From Pseudomonadota bacterium (lineage in GTDB: Bacteria > Myxococcota_A > Polyangia > Fen-1088): a stretch of 46,974 nucleotides of DNA. The first letter of the stretch is position 1; every line of letters starts with the position of its first letter. The position numbers and the translations under genes were made by a program. The DNA lies in assembly GCA_017881245.1 (NCBI GenBank), contig JADGRC010000061.1, forward strand, positions 1 to 46,974. The letters are read 5' to 3'. The notes beneath the pieces are model-generated. The model ran no database searches. It was not told the DNA's origin and saw only the letters and a list, made by a program, of their open reading frames with translations. Shown here piece by piece: positions 40,294 through 46,704 of this stretch.

Positions 40294-42783
40294 CTATCCC
40301 TCTCGCGCGGCCGCGGGCGTCGCGCTGGCCACGGCGGACTGCTCGGTCCCGATGCGCATGCCGTAGAACGAACGCCACACGAACACCGTGGAGACTACGA
40401 AGAAGACGCCGGCCAGGATCGCGCTCGTGGTTCGGCTCAGCTCCACGGATAATTCCACCGCCAACAAACCGAAGAGGGTAGTGAACTTGATGACGGGGTT
40501 CATGGCGACGGACGAGGTGTCCTTGAACGGATCGCCGACCGTATCGCCGACGACGGTCGCGGCGTGCAGCGCGGTTCCCTTCTCTTTCAGCTCGACCTCG
40601 ACCAATTTCTTGGCGTTGTCCCACGCGCCGCCCGCGTTGGCCATGAAGATGGCCTGGTAGAGCCCGAACAGCGCGATCGAGATTAGGTACCCGATGAAGA
40701 AATAGGGTTCGAGGCACGCGAAGGCCAACGTGCTGAAGAACACCGTCAAGAAGATGTTGATCATGCCCTTCTGGGCGTATTTCGTGCAAATTTCGACCAC
40801 CTTCTTGCTGTCGGCGATGCTGGCCTTCTGCGCCGATCCGTCGAGCTTGATGTTCGCCTTGATGAATTCGACCGCGCGGTAAGCGCCCGTGGACACCGCC
40901 TGGGTCGAGGCGCCCGTGAACCAATAGATGACCGCGCCTCCCGTGATCAGGCCCAGCAGGAATGGCGGGTGAAGCATCGACAGATTCTCGAGGCCGTTCG
41001 TCAGTCCCTGGGTGAGCGTCATGATGATGGAGAAGATCATCGTGGTCGCGCCCACGACCGCCGTGCCGATGAGAACGGGTTTCGCGGTGGCTTTGAACGT
41101 GTTCCCCGCGCCGTCGTTCTCTTCCAGTAGGTGTTTTGCGCGTTCGAAATTCACGTCGAAACCGTGATCCTTCTTGATCTCGGCCGCGACCCCCGGAATG
41201 CTCTCGATGACGGACAATTCATACACCGACTGCGCGTTGTCGGTGACCGGGCCGTACGAATCGACTGCGATGGTGACGGGACCCATGCCAAGGAAGCCGA
41301 ACGCGACCAGGCCGAACGAAAACACCGCCGGGGCCTTCATGATGTCGCCAAGCCCCTGCGTGCTGACGCCGTACGCGATCCCCATCAGGGCGACAATTAC
41401 GATGCCCATCCAGTACGCGCTGAAATTGCCAGCGGTCAGGCCCGACAGAATGTTCAACGACGGGCCTCCCTCGCGCGATGACGTCACGATCTCGCGCACG
41501 TGGATCGATTCGGTGGACGTGAAGACCTTGACGACTTCGGGGATGATCGCGCCCGCCAAGGTGCCACAGGTGATGATGGTGGACAGCTTCCACCACAGGG
41601 TGTTGTCGGCGGCCGGCCCCAAGCTGGGAATGAGGAGATTGGACACGACGTACGTCATCGCGACCGACACGAGCGACGTCACCCACACGAGCTGGGTCAG
41701 GGGTTTCTCGAAGTTCATCTTGTCGGCGGTGCCGAAGCGGCCCTTGACGGCCGCCTCGTTCAGCAGGAACGACATTCCGCTGGCCACTATCATCATGATG
41801 CGCATCATGAAGATCCAAACCAGAAGTTGTACCTGAACCGTGGGGTCTTTGACCGCCAGCAGAATGAAGGTGATGAGCGCGACGCCCGTAACGCCGTAGG
41901 TCTCGAATCCGTCGGCGCTGGGGCCGACCGAATCGCCCGCGTTGTCGCCAGTGCAGTCCGCGATGACGCCGGGGTTTCGCGCGTCGTCTTCCTTGATGTT
42001 GAAGACGATCTTCATCAAGTCCGAACCGATGTCCGCTATCTTCGTGAAGATTCCGCCCGCGATGCGCAACACGGACGCTCCGAGCGATTCGCCGATGGCG
42101 AACCCGATGAAGCACGCTCCCGCGTAGTCGCGCGGCAGGAACAGCAGGATGGCCAACATCATGACGAGCTCGATGCTGATGAGCAGCATACCGATGCTCA
42201 TCCCGGCCTTCAGCGGAATGGCGTAGATCGGGTACGGCTTGCCGCGAAGGCTTGCGAAAGCGGTGCGAGAGTTCGCGAAGGTGTTCACACGAATTCCGAA
42301 CCACGCAACGCCGTAGCTGCCCGCGATGCCAATCAGGCTGAACAGCAGGATGACCACGACTTTCGCTGGTTCGAAGCTCCGCAACACGCCGAAGTAGACG
42401 ACCATGATGCTGCCGATCAAGATCTCCAGCAGCAGGATGAACTTGCCCTGCGTGATGAGGTACGTTTTGCAGGTTTCGTAGATGAGATCGGAGATCTCGA
42501 GCATCGACTTGTGGACGGGCAGGTTCTTGAGGTGCCTGTAGATGACGAGGCCGAACGTCAGGCCGAGAAGACACACCACGATGCCCCCGAGGAGCAGCTT
42601 GCCGCCCGGGATGCCCCCCAGGAATGACACGCTGTCGAGGTCGGGCAGGATCAGGTTCGCCTCGCCGCCGTGGGAATCGTCAGCCGCCCAGCAGAGCGGC
42701 ACCGCGCCGAGCAGGGAGCCGAGCAAAGAGGCGAGCACGACGGCTGCTCTCGTGAACCGAACCGTCAACGAACGTACGCGCAT
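40294..42783 (-). CDS. hppA: Divergent membrane-bound ion-pumping pyrophosphatase
   Basis: An 829-residue membrane pyrophosphatase that couples PPi hydrolysis to cation export. Start ATG 42783 (MRVRSLTVRFTRAAVVLASLLGSLLGAVPLCWA) gives a signal-like first helix and a GGAG site 8 nt upstream; the track adds 29 spurious codons. About 16 helices are visible. Substrate-site blocks are divergent: IADIGSDLMK replaces DVGADLVGK, and NPGVIADCTGDNAGDSVGPSADGFETYG replaces the usual DNVGDNVGDCAGMAADLFE. VVGDTVGDPFKDTSS is near-canonical. GNTFKATAKP carries Lys at the position of K+-independent enzymes. The Glu that normally follows the DVGADLVGK block (ion gate) is not at the expected place. Proton versus sodium specificity cannot be settled. 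It lies 111 nt downstream of the ExbBD operon on the same strand. Confidence 0.9.
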   Translation of the reverse strand: MRVRSLTVRFTRAAVVLASLLGSLLGAVPLCWAADDSHGGEANLILPDLDSVSFLGGIPGGKLLLGGIVVCLLGLTFGLVIYRHLKNLPVHKSMLEISDLIYETCKTYLITQGKFILLLEILIGSIMVVYFGVLRSFEPAKVVVILLFSLIGIAGSYGVAWFGIRVNTFANSRTAFASLRGKPYPIYAIPLKAGMSIGMLLISIELVMMLAILLFLPRDYAGACFIGFAIGESLGASVLRIAGGIFTKIADIGSDLMKIVFNIKEDDARNPGVIADCTGDNAGDSVGPSADGFETYGVTGVALITFILLAVKDPTVQVQLLVWIFMMRIMMIVASGMSFLLNEAAVKGRFGTADKMNFEKPLTQLVWVTSLVSVAMTYVVSNLLIPSLGPAADNTLWWKLSTIITCGTLAGAIIPEVVKVFTSTESIHVREIVTSSREGGPSLNILSGLTAGNFSAYWMGIVIVALMGIAYGVSTQGLGDIMKAPAVFSFGLVAFGFLGMGPVTIAVDSYGPVTDNAQSVYELSVIESIPGVAAEIKKDHGFDVNFERAKHLLEENDGAGNTFKATAKPVLIGTAVVGATTMIFSIIMTLTQGLTNGLENLSMLHPPFLLGLITGGAVIYWFTGASTQAVSTGAYRAVEFIKANIKLDGSAQKASIADSKKVVEICTKYAQKGMINIFLTVFFSTLAFACLEPYFFIGYLISIALFGLYQAIFMANAGGAWDNAKKLVEVELKEKGTALHAATVVGDTVGDPFKDTSSVAMNPVIKFTTLFGLLAVELSVELSRTTSAILAGVFFVVSTVFVWRSFYGMRIGTEQSAVASATPAAAREG

Positions 42784-42843
42784 GGACAAATCTCCAGGGG
42801 TAAGGTGTCGGGCCGCCGTTCGGGCCCCGCAAAAAGAGGCGCC

Positions 42844-42849
42844 GTTATA
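42844..42849 (-). promoter_or_regulatory. Possible -10 box for hppA (TATAAC)
   Basis: TATAAC on the minus strand lies inside the 8-bp palindrome GTTATAAC (42844-42851), about 60 nt before the hppA ATG. No -35 match is seen upstream, so a separate hppA promoter is tentative. Confidence 0.25.
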
Positions 42850-42859
42850 ACACGGCCCC

Positions 42860-42882
42860 CCGCCACGCACCCCGAATGGCGG
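42860..42882 (-). terminator. Hairpin between exbD and hppA
   Basis: On the minus strand CCGCCA and TGGCGG (6-bp stem, 11-nt loop) lie 12 nt after the second exbD stop. There is no U-tract. It may terminate, attenuate or stabilise the upstream exbBD message before hppA. Confidence 0.4.
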
Positions 42883-42894
42883 ACGCGGTGACGA

Positions 42895-43443
42895 TCAGTC
42901 TTTCGATTTCAGAACCAACAGCCGGTAATTCGCGTATCCGGCCTGGCCGCATGAATACAAGACTTCCGTCAGCAGACGGTATGGGGTCGTCTGATCGGCG
43001 ATCAGCATGAGTTGGGCTTCCCACGGGACGCCGGTCAACTCGGCGACCTTCTTTTCCTTGCGGGCGTGCTTTTCCAGCACGTCGACGAGCGGGGTGATGT
43101 AGTACCCGTTTTCGCCGTCACGTTTCACCGCCGGATCCACCTTGCCGCCCGTGATCGGCGCGATTCCGTCGCCCTCGACCAAGATCACCTTCTTCGTCAC
43201 CGTCAGGGCGAGGGCCTCTTTCGGTTTCAATTGGGTGATGGAGCGGGGCACCTGAAGATTCGAATCAAACGTGATGGTGGACGACGAGCTGGCGAACGAC
43301 TTGAGAAGGAACACGAGGATGATGGTCATCATGTCCATCATCGGGGTGATGTTCAGGTCCTTGATGACCTCGGGCTCCGCCAGCTTGCGAGCGAAAGAGC
43401 GAATGGCCTTCTTGCCGGCCAGGCGGCTCATTTGCTGATCCAT
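42895..43443 (-). CDS. ExbD/TolR-family protein (second of two)
   Basis: A 182-residue biopolymer-transport/motor stator subunit. A single transmembrane helix carries the proton-coupling Asp (D37) in DLNITPMMDMMTIILVFLLKSF. The periplasmic domain (about 55-182) contains VPRSITQLKPKEALALTVTKKVILVEGD and ends in a TolR-like fold (LIADQTTPYRLLTEVLYSCGQAGYANYRLLV). Its ATG shares one base with the stop of the preceding exbD (TGATG at 43443), so translation is coupled. Two different ExbD-type subunits beside one ExbB is the arrangement of the AglR-AglQ-AglS gliding motor of Myxococcus; whether it drives motility, TonB-type uptake or cell-envelope work here is not decided by sequence. Confidence 0.88.
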   Translation of the reverse strand: MDQQMSRLAGKKAIRSFARKLAEPEVIKDLNITPMMDMMTIILVFLLKSFASSSSTITFDSNLQVPRSITQLKPKEALALTVTKKVILVEGDGIAPITGGKVDPAVKRDGENGYYITPLVDVLEKHARKEKKVAELTGVPWEAQLMLIADQTTPYRLLTEVLYSCGQAGYANYRLLVLKSKD

Positions 43444-43970
43444 CAGAGAATACCCGCCGAGAAGGCGACGTCGGGAAACAGCACCTTACCCGCATCGTCC
43501 TGGCGCATGGCATCCAGGGTCGCCACCACGATGTCGTAGGACGTATTCGCGTCGGCGTTGAAGTTGACCTTGGTCTCGGACACGTTGTCCGGCGCGGACT
43601 TGATCTCCAGCAGCTTCTTCGTCAACTGGGCATAGTCGTATTGGCCGTTGGGCAACTTGGCGATCACCGGCAGCACGCCCCCGGAGGCGGCTATCGTGAA
43701 TCCCGTCGCGCCTACGCTGACGGTCAGGTTCAACGGCGCCTTATCCGGCTTATCATCCGCCGCGGAGCCGCCACCGCTCGACAGCGTGGGGACGCTGACG
43801 TTGACGTTCCCGAGCGCGACCTGGTTCACGACGGAGGCCAGAAGGAAGATAATGATATTGGTGACGATATCCATGTACGGAACGAGGTTGATCTCGCCCG
43901 TCTCCTCTTCAATCTCCTCGTTGTGATCCTTCATCCGGCGCATCGCTGCGCGGACTTGGCCCCTGGTCAT
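43443..43970 (-). CDS. ExbD/TolR-family protein (first of two)
   Basis: A 175-residue stator subunit with an acidic cytoplasmic N-terminus (MKDHNEEIEEETGE) and one transmembrane helix bearing the conserved Asp (D34) in EINLVPYMDIVTNIIIFLLASV. A periplasmic domain follows with a Gly/Ser/Asp-rich tether (SSGGGSAADDKPDK) and a C-terminal alpha/beta fold (NTSYDIVVATLDAMRQDDAGKVLFPDVAF), the usual ExbD/TolR organisation. It lies 59 nt downstream of exbB and overlaps the next exbD by one base. The two ExbD proteins differ clearly in sequence, so they are probably distinct subunits of one complex rather than a recent duplication. Confidence 0.88.
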   Translation of the reverse strand: MTRGQVRAAMRRMKDHNEEIEEETGEINLVPYMDIVTNIIIFLLASVVNQVALGNVNVSVPTLSSGGGSAADDKPDKAPLNLTVSVGATGFTIAASGGVLPVIAKLPNGQYDYAQLTKKLLEIKSAPDNVSETKVNFNADANTSYDIVVATLDAMRQDDAGKVLFPDVAFSAGIL

Positions 43971-44029
43971 CGCCGTGCCTCTCGCGTCATCCGGGTTTAG
44001 CCTCTACCCGTCCGTCCGTCAGCCGCCAC

Positions 44030-44668
44030 TTAGGCCTTGGCCGTTCCTTGGGCCGATTCGGCCAGAAGGTTTTCCAGTTTCAAGGCGAACGCTTCCAGAT
44101 CGCCGACCTGCTTCTTCGAAGCCGATGACAGCACCGCGTGAGCAATGATGCAAGTCACGGCGATGCCCAACCCCATCGCGGTATTGTTCAAGGCCTCCGA
44201 GATGCCTTTGGCCAGCAAGGCGGAACGTTCTTCCGGCTTGGCCGCCGAAACGGCACCGAAGGCGCGAATCAAGCCGACGACCGTTCCCAGAAGTCCGACC
44301 AGAGTCGCGATGTTGGCGATCGACCAGAGAATCTGCACCCGTTTCTTCAAGAGGGGCGTCACATCGACCAGGGTTTCCTCGATGGCCTGGGCGACCGCTA
44401 TCTCACCGCGGTGCATGCGCTGCAGCCCGGAACGCGCGACCTGGGCCACGGGCGCTTCGGTGGCCGAACAGAGCTTCACGGCCCGATCGATGTTGTTGGC
44501 GAGGACCAGTTTTCGGATCTGTTCTAGGAAGGCCCTGGCATTCACGGAACCTTTTCCGAGAAAGAAGATGGCGCGATCCGCGATCATCGCCAGCGCGATG
44601 ATGGACACCACCAGGTTGACGTACATCAGGGTGCCGCCTTGCTCTAGGAACTGGGCAAGTCCTTGCAT
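44030..44668 (-). CDS. MotA/TolQ/ExbB proton-channel protein
   Basis: A 212-residue inner-membrane protein with three helices: TLMYVNLVVSIIALAMIADRAIFFL (about 13-37), WSIANIATLVGLLGTVVGLIRAFGAV (about 115-140) and EALNNTAMGLGIAVTCIIAHAVL (about 158-180). The long cytoplasmic loop after helix 1 is standard for the family. The Thr/Ala-lined helices 2 and 3 (TLVGLLGTVVGL; ALNNTAMGLGIAV) are the family signature for ion conduction with ExbD/TolR/MotB. At 212 residues it is TolQ/AglR-sized. A GGAGGA site and an upstream sigma-70-like promoter make it the first gene of the exbB-exbD-exbD(-hppA) unit. No tonB, tolA, tolB or pal is in the window. Confidence 0.92.
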   Translation of the reverse strand: MQGLAQFLEQGGTLMYVNLVVSIIALAMIADRAIFFLGKGSVNARAFLEQIRKLVLANNIDRAVKLCSATEAPVAQVARSGLQRMHRGEIAVAQAIEETLVDVTPLLKKRVQILWSIANIATLVGLLGTVVGLIRAFGAVSAAKPEERSALLAKGISEALNNTAMGLGIAVTCIIAHAVLSSASKKQVGDLEAFALKLENLLAESAQGTAKA

Positions 44669-44672
44669 CTAA

Positions 44673-44678
44673 TCCTCC
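44673..44678 (-). promoter_or_regulatory. Ribosome-binding site of exbB (GGAGGA)
   Basis: The minus strand reads GGAGGA followed by 4 nt (TTAG) and ATG at 44668. It is strong and correctly spaced and confirms the exbB start. Confidence 0.7.
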
Positions 44679-44787
44679 GCGTGCGCCGCGCGCCGCATGC
44701 TACTTGTGAAAAATGGAAGTTTGAAAGGTCAGAAAAGTTTGGATTTAGGTTGGGTTCAGTGCTGTCGAAGCTGCCTGTGTGCTTGTG

Positions 44788-44803
44788 CAGACCATTAGGT
44801 CTG
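44788..44803 (-). other. Leader hairpin upstream of exbB
   Basis: CAGACC-ATTA-GGTCTG is a perfect 6-bp stem with a 4-nt loop (on the minus strand the loop is TAAT). It is directly abutted by a GGCC-TCG-GGCC stem (about 44803-44813). It lies just after the predicted transcription start. Function unknown; it could stabilise the mRNA or bind a regulator. Confidence 0.4.
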
Positions 44804-44817
44804 GCCTCGGGCCACGT

Positions 44818-44845
44818 ATCTTATAGACGTGTCCCATGGTGTCAA
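44818..44845 (-). promoter_or_regulatory. Sigma-70-like promoter for the exbB operon
   Basis: The minus strand has a perfect -35 TTGACA (44845-44840), a 16-nt spacer and TAAGAT (44823-44818, 4 of 6 to TATAAT; an overlapping TATAAG is 2 nt upstream). Predicted start of transcription is about 44811, leaving a leader of about 140 nt before exbB. This is the best promoter match I found in the window. Confidence 0.55.
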
Positions 44846-45007
44846 GAACGTGCGTCGTCGGTTTCCGCAACGGCATCGCGATTTCGAATCGGTTCCGTGT
44901 GTGTGTGGCGGCGTCGGATGGCTTCGGATAAGCCCGCCGAAATTACGCTCGATTGTTCCGGGTTTGCTGCCGCCGATGGAGCGCGACGTCCCGTTACGAT
45001 CGTCGAA

Positions 45008-46396
45008 TCAGTTCGCCGGGATCACGTTCGACAGCACGAACACGTAGTCTTGGTAGTCGCCGTTACCGGCTTCCTCGACCGCCAACAGGTAGCTGTTGGG
45101 GACCACGGTGCCCGCGGCGTCCTTCAGCGGATAGACCTTGGTTCGGTGCACGTTGGCGGGCGAGTTGGGGGCGTCCTCGGAATAGTCGTAGTCGCCGTTG
45201 GTCGGCGTGCCGCCGGTGTCGTATTTCCCACTCATTTGGTCGCTGTAGACCCAGATCCCGAAGGTCGCACTCGCCGGATCGAAAGTCGTCGAACCAGTGA
45301 GCGGGGGCAGCATCATGCGGGCCTTGTCCGATGTTTGTCCATCGGCCATCGATGCCATCGTGGCAACCATGTTACGCATCGTCGGACTGCCCATGGGGTA
45401 CCAGCCGTAGGGCATGGGTCCCTTCGGAGAGAAGCGCGCGAGGGCTTGCAGATTGGGCATCCCGGTCGGACCCTTCTTGAAAAGCGGGGCCGCGATTTCA
45501 TCGGTACCCGCCTCGACCTTGGGGAGCGTGGACGGAGAGCTCCCGGTATTTGGGTTGGCATTGTTCTGCGCCATTCCGACATTCAACTTGAATCCGAGCA
45601 TGGTCAGGATCTGGCCGAGCGTTATTTCATGCGTGAGCGTCGTCAAAAGGACGCCCCAGACATTTGCCTGCGCGGAGACTGTCCCAGCCGTAGCCATCAA
45701 TGTCGCGGTCAGAACCGTACCGCCACTGTTCTGGGCCGGTGCCGTGCCGGTCGCGGCGCCAGAGGTCATGAGCTGAACCGTGACCGAGAGATCGGCTCCC
45801 GCCGCCAACATGGCGGGCAGAGCCGGCATCCCCATGATCTGAAAGGCGCCTTTATCCGTTCCGCCCAACGTGAGCGCGGTGATCATGACCGGAGCGGCTC
45901 CGCCGTTGTGAACCTTGAGCGCGTCTGTGACGGCTGGCGTGGCGACGTCACGTACTCCGGTCAAGATCGCGCCGTTCTGCCACGGGGTCACGATGGTGAG
46001 TGCCCCCGCGGGTCCTGCTCCGCCGGAGCCGGTCGCGCCGCCCGTCCCGCCAGCGCGCCCGCCCGCCGTCGAGCCACCCGTTCCGGGGCCACCGCCACCC
46101 GTTCCGGGGCCGCCACCTCCCGTCGCGGGCCCGCTTCCGCCGCTAGCGACGCTGTTTCCACCGGTCTGAGGGCCACCGCCGCTGCTGCCGACTACGCCGC
46201 CGGAGCCCGTGGCGCCCCCCGAGCCGAGGGCTCCGCCCGTCCCAGTCGAGCCTCCCGAACCCGAGCCGGTGGCACCGCCGGTCGCGGTTCCATTTGCCCC
46301 GCCCGTGGCGCTGCCGGAGGACGATGAACATGCCTGAAGGCAGGCGACGAATGCGGCCAAGATCGCGGTTCGGGTCGGGGACAACCGAAGGGACAT
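45008..46396 (-). CDS. Glycine-rich surface lipoprotein with choice-of-anchor-like domain
   Basis: A 462-residue lipoprotein started at ATG 46396 (MSLRLSPTRTAILAAFVACLQAC), where a GGAGGT site precedes the ATG by 4 nt; the track's start adds 38 spurious codons. The lipobox is LQAC. A very long low-complexity tether follows (about 24-135), made of G, T, S, A in patterns such as GGATGSGGSTGTGG, typical of myxobacterial lipoproteins. Next is an Ig-like segment (VHNGGAAPVMITALTLGGTDKGAFQIMG, about 165-260) resembling ASPM/HYDIN-type or choice-of-anchor domains. The C-terminal about 200 residues (DGQTSDKARMMLPPL, ATFGIWVYSDQMSGKYDTGG, YLLAVEEAGNGDYQDYVFVLSNV) resemble no family I can name. It is a likely cell-surface or spore-surface protein. 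Confidence 0.82.
   Translation of the reverse strand: MSLRLSPTRTAILAAFVACLQACSSSSGSATGGANGTATGGATGSGSGGSTGTGGALGSGGATGSGGVVGSSGGGPQTGGNSVASGGSGPATGGGGPGTGGGGPGTGGSTAGGRAGGTGGATGSGGAGPAGALTIVTPWQNGAILTGVRDVATPAVTDALKVHNGGAAPVMITALTLGGTDKGAFQIMGMPALPAMLAAGADLSVTVQLMTSGAATGTAPAQNSGGTVLTATLMATAGTVSAQANVWGVLLTTLTHEITLGQILTMLGFKLNVGMAQNNANPNTGSSPSTLPKVEAGTDEIAAPLFKKGPTGMPNLQALARFSPKGPMPYGWYPMGSPTMRNMVATMASMADGQTSDKARMMLPPLTGSTTFDPASATFGIWVYSDQMSGKYDTGGTPTNGDYDYSEDAPNSPANVHRTKVYPLKDAAGTVVPNSYLLAVEEAGNGDYQDYVFVLSNVIPAN
46010..46320 (-). repeat. Low-complexity GC-rich DNA encoding the lipoprotein tether
   Basis: Irregular reiteration of GGC/ACC/GGT-type codons (for example three GGxGGGGPxTG units near 46080-46125). 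It spawns long spurious ORFs on the other strand, including the 554-codon one in the track. Such tracts commonly vary in length between strains. Confidence 0.7.
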
Positions 46397-46554
46397 GGGA
46401 ACCTCCATGAGATCTAACGTTCGTCCTCGCCGGACGGGGCAAGCACAGTATACCGAGGGCCGTGCTTTCGACCCTTTCAGGAGCGTCGCGCATGGCCGGT
46501 GGGGGGGCATCGGGTATGCCGCAGTCCGTCGCGGTCTGGCGATGGGACGCTCCC

Positions 46555-46574
46555 TGACTCATTTCTGACTCATT
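46555..46574. promoter_or_regulatory. Direct repeat TGACTCATT x2, 11-bp period
   Basis: TGACTCATT occurs at 46555-46563 and 46566-46574, one helical turn apart, about 160 nt upstream of the lipoprotein start. The spacing suits an activator or response-regulator dimer bound to one DNA face; no such regulator is identified. Confidence 0.35.
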
Positions 46575-46650
46575 CAGACGAATTGCGGATGCTGCCGTCG
46601 CCAAGACGCGAAAATGGCCGAGGCGGAATCATCCGCCCCGGCACCAAATT

Positions 46651-46694
46651 CGCTCGCTCGCTCGCTCGCTCGCTTGGTTGGTTGGTTGGTTGGT
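46651..46694. repeat. Compound tetranucleotide microsatellite (CGCT)6(TGGT)5
   Basis: Six perfect CGCT units (46651-46674) run directly into five perfect TGGT units (46675-46694), followed by one CGGT. It lies 11 nt beyond the stop of the AhpD-like gene, in non-coding DNA. Such arrays are slippage-prone. Confidence 0.95.
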
Positions 46695-46704
46695 CGGTCG
46701 TCAA

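Larger units (their letters stand above)
44669..45007. other. 339-nt intergenic region: exbB promoter and structured leader
   Basis: It lies between the start of exbB and the end of the lipoprotein gene, both minus strand. It holds a good promoter (44818-44845), a predicted leader of about 140 nt with two adjacent hairpins and a more A/T-rich stretch (about 44701-44760) than its surroundings. I find no gene; the plus-strand ORFs here are shadows. No convincing terminator for the lipoprotein gene is seen. Confidence 0.6.
46397..46704. other. 308-nt intergenic region with direct repeats and a microsatellite
   Basis: It lies upstream of the lipoprotein gene and downstream of the AhpD-like gene (both minus strand). 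It contains an 11-bp-spaced direct repeat (46555-46574) and a compound tetranucleotide microsatellite (46651-46694). I see no gene and no convincing -35/-10 pair for the lipoprotein. Confidence 0.55.

Noticed and set aside
41219-42574. 451-codon minus-strand ORF inside hppA
   Set aside because: Same-strand alternate frame of the pyrophosphatase, rich in Arg and His with no membrane helices.
42895-44668. Calling the operon a TonB-ExbB-ExbD iron-uptake system
   Set aside because: No TonB, TonB-dependent receptor or Fur-like site is visible, and two different ExbD subunits are present.
44663-46327. 554-codon plus-strand ORF
   Set aside because: It is antisense to the glycine-rich lipoprotein and the exbB leader; its sequence is Arg/Gly-rich with no family pattern, whereas the minus strand has a lipobox, signal peptide and strong ribosome-binding site.
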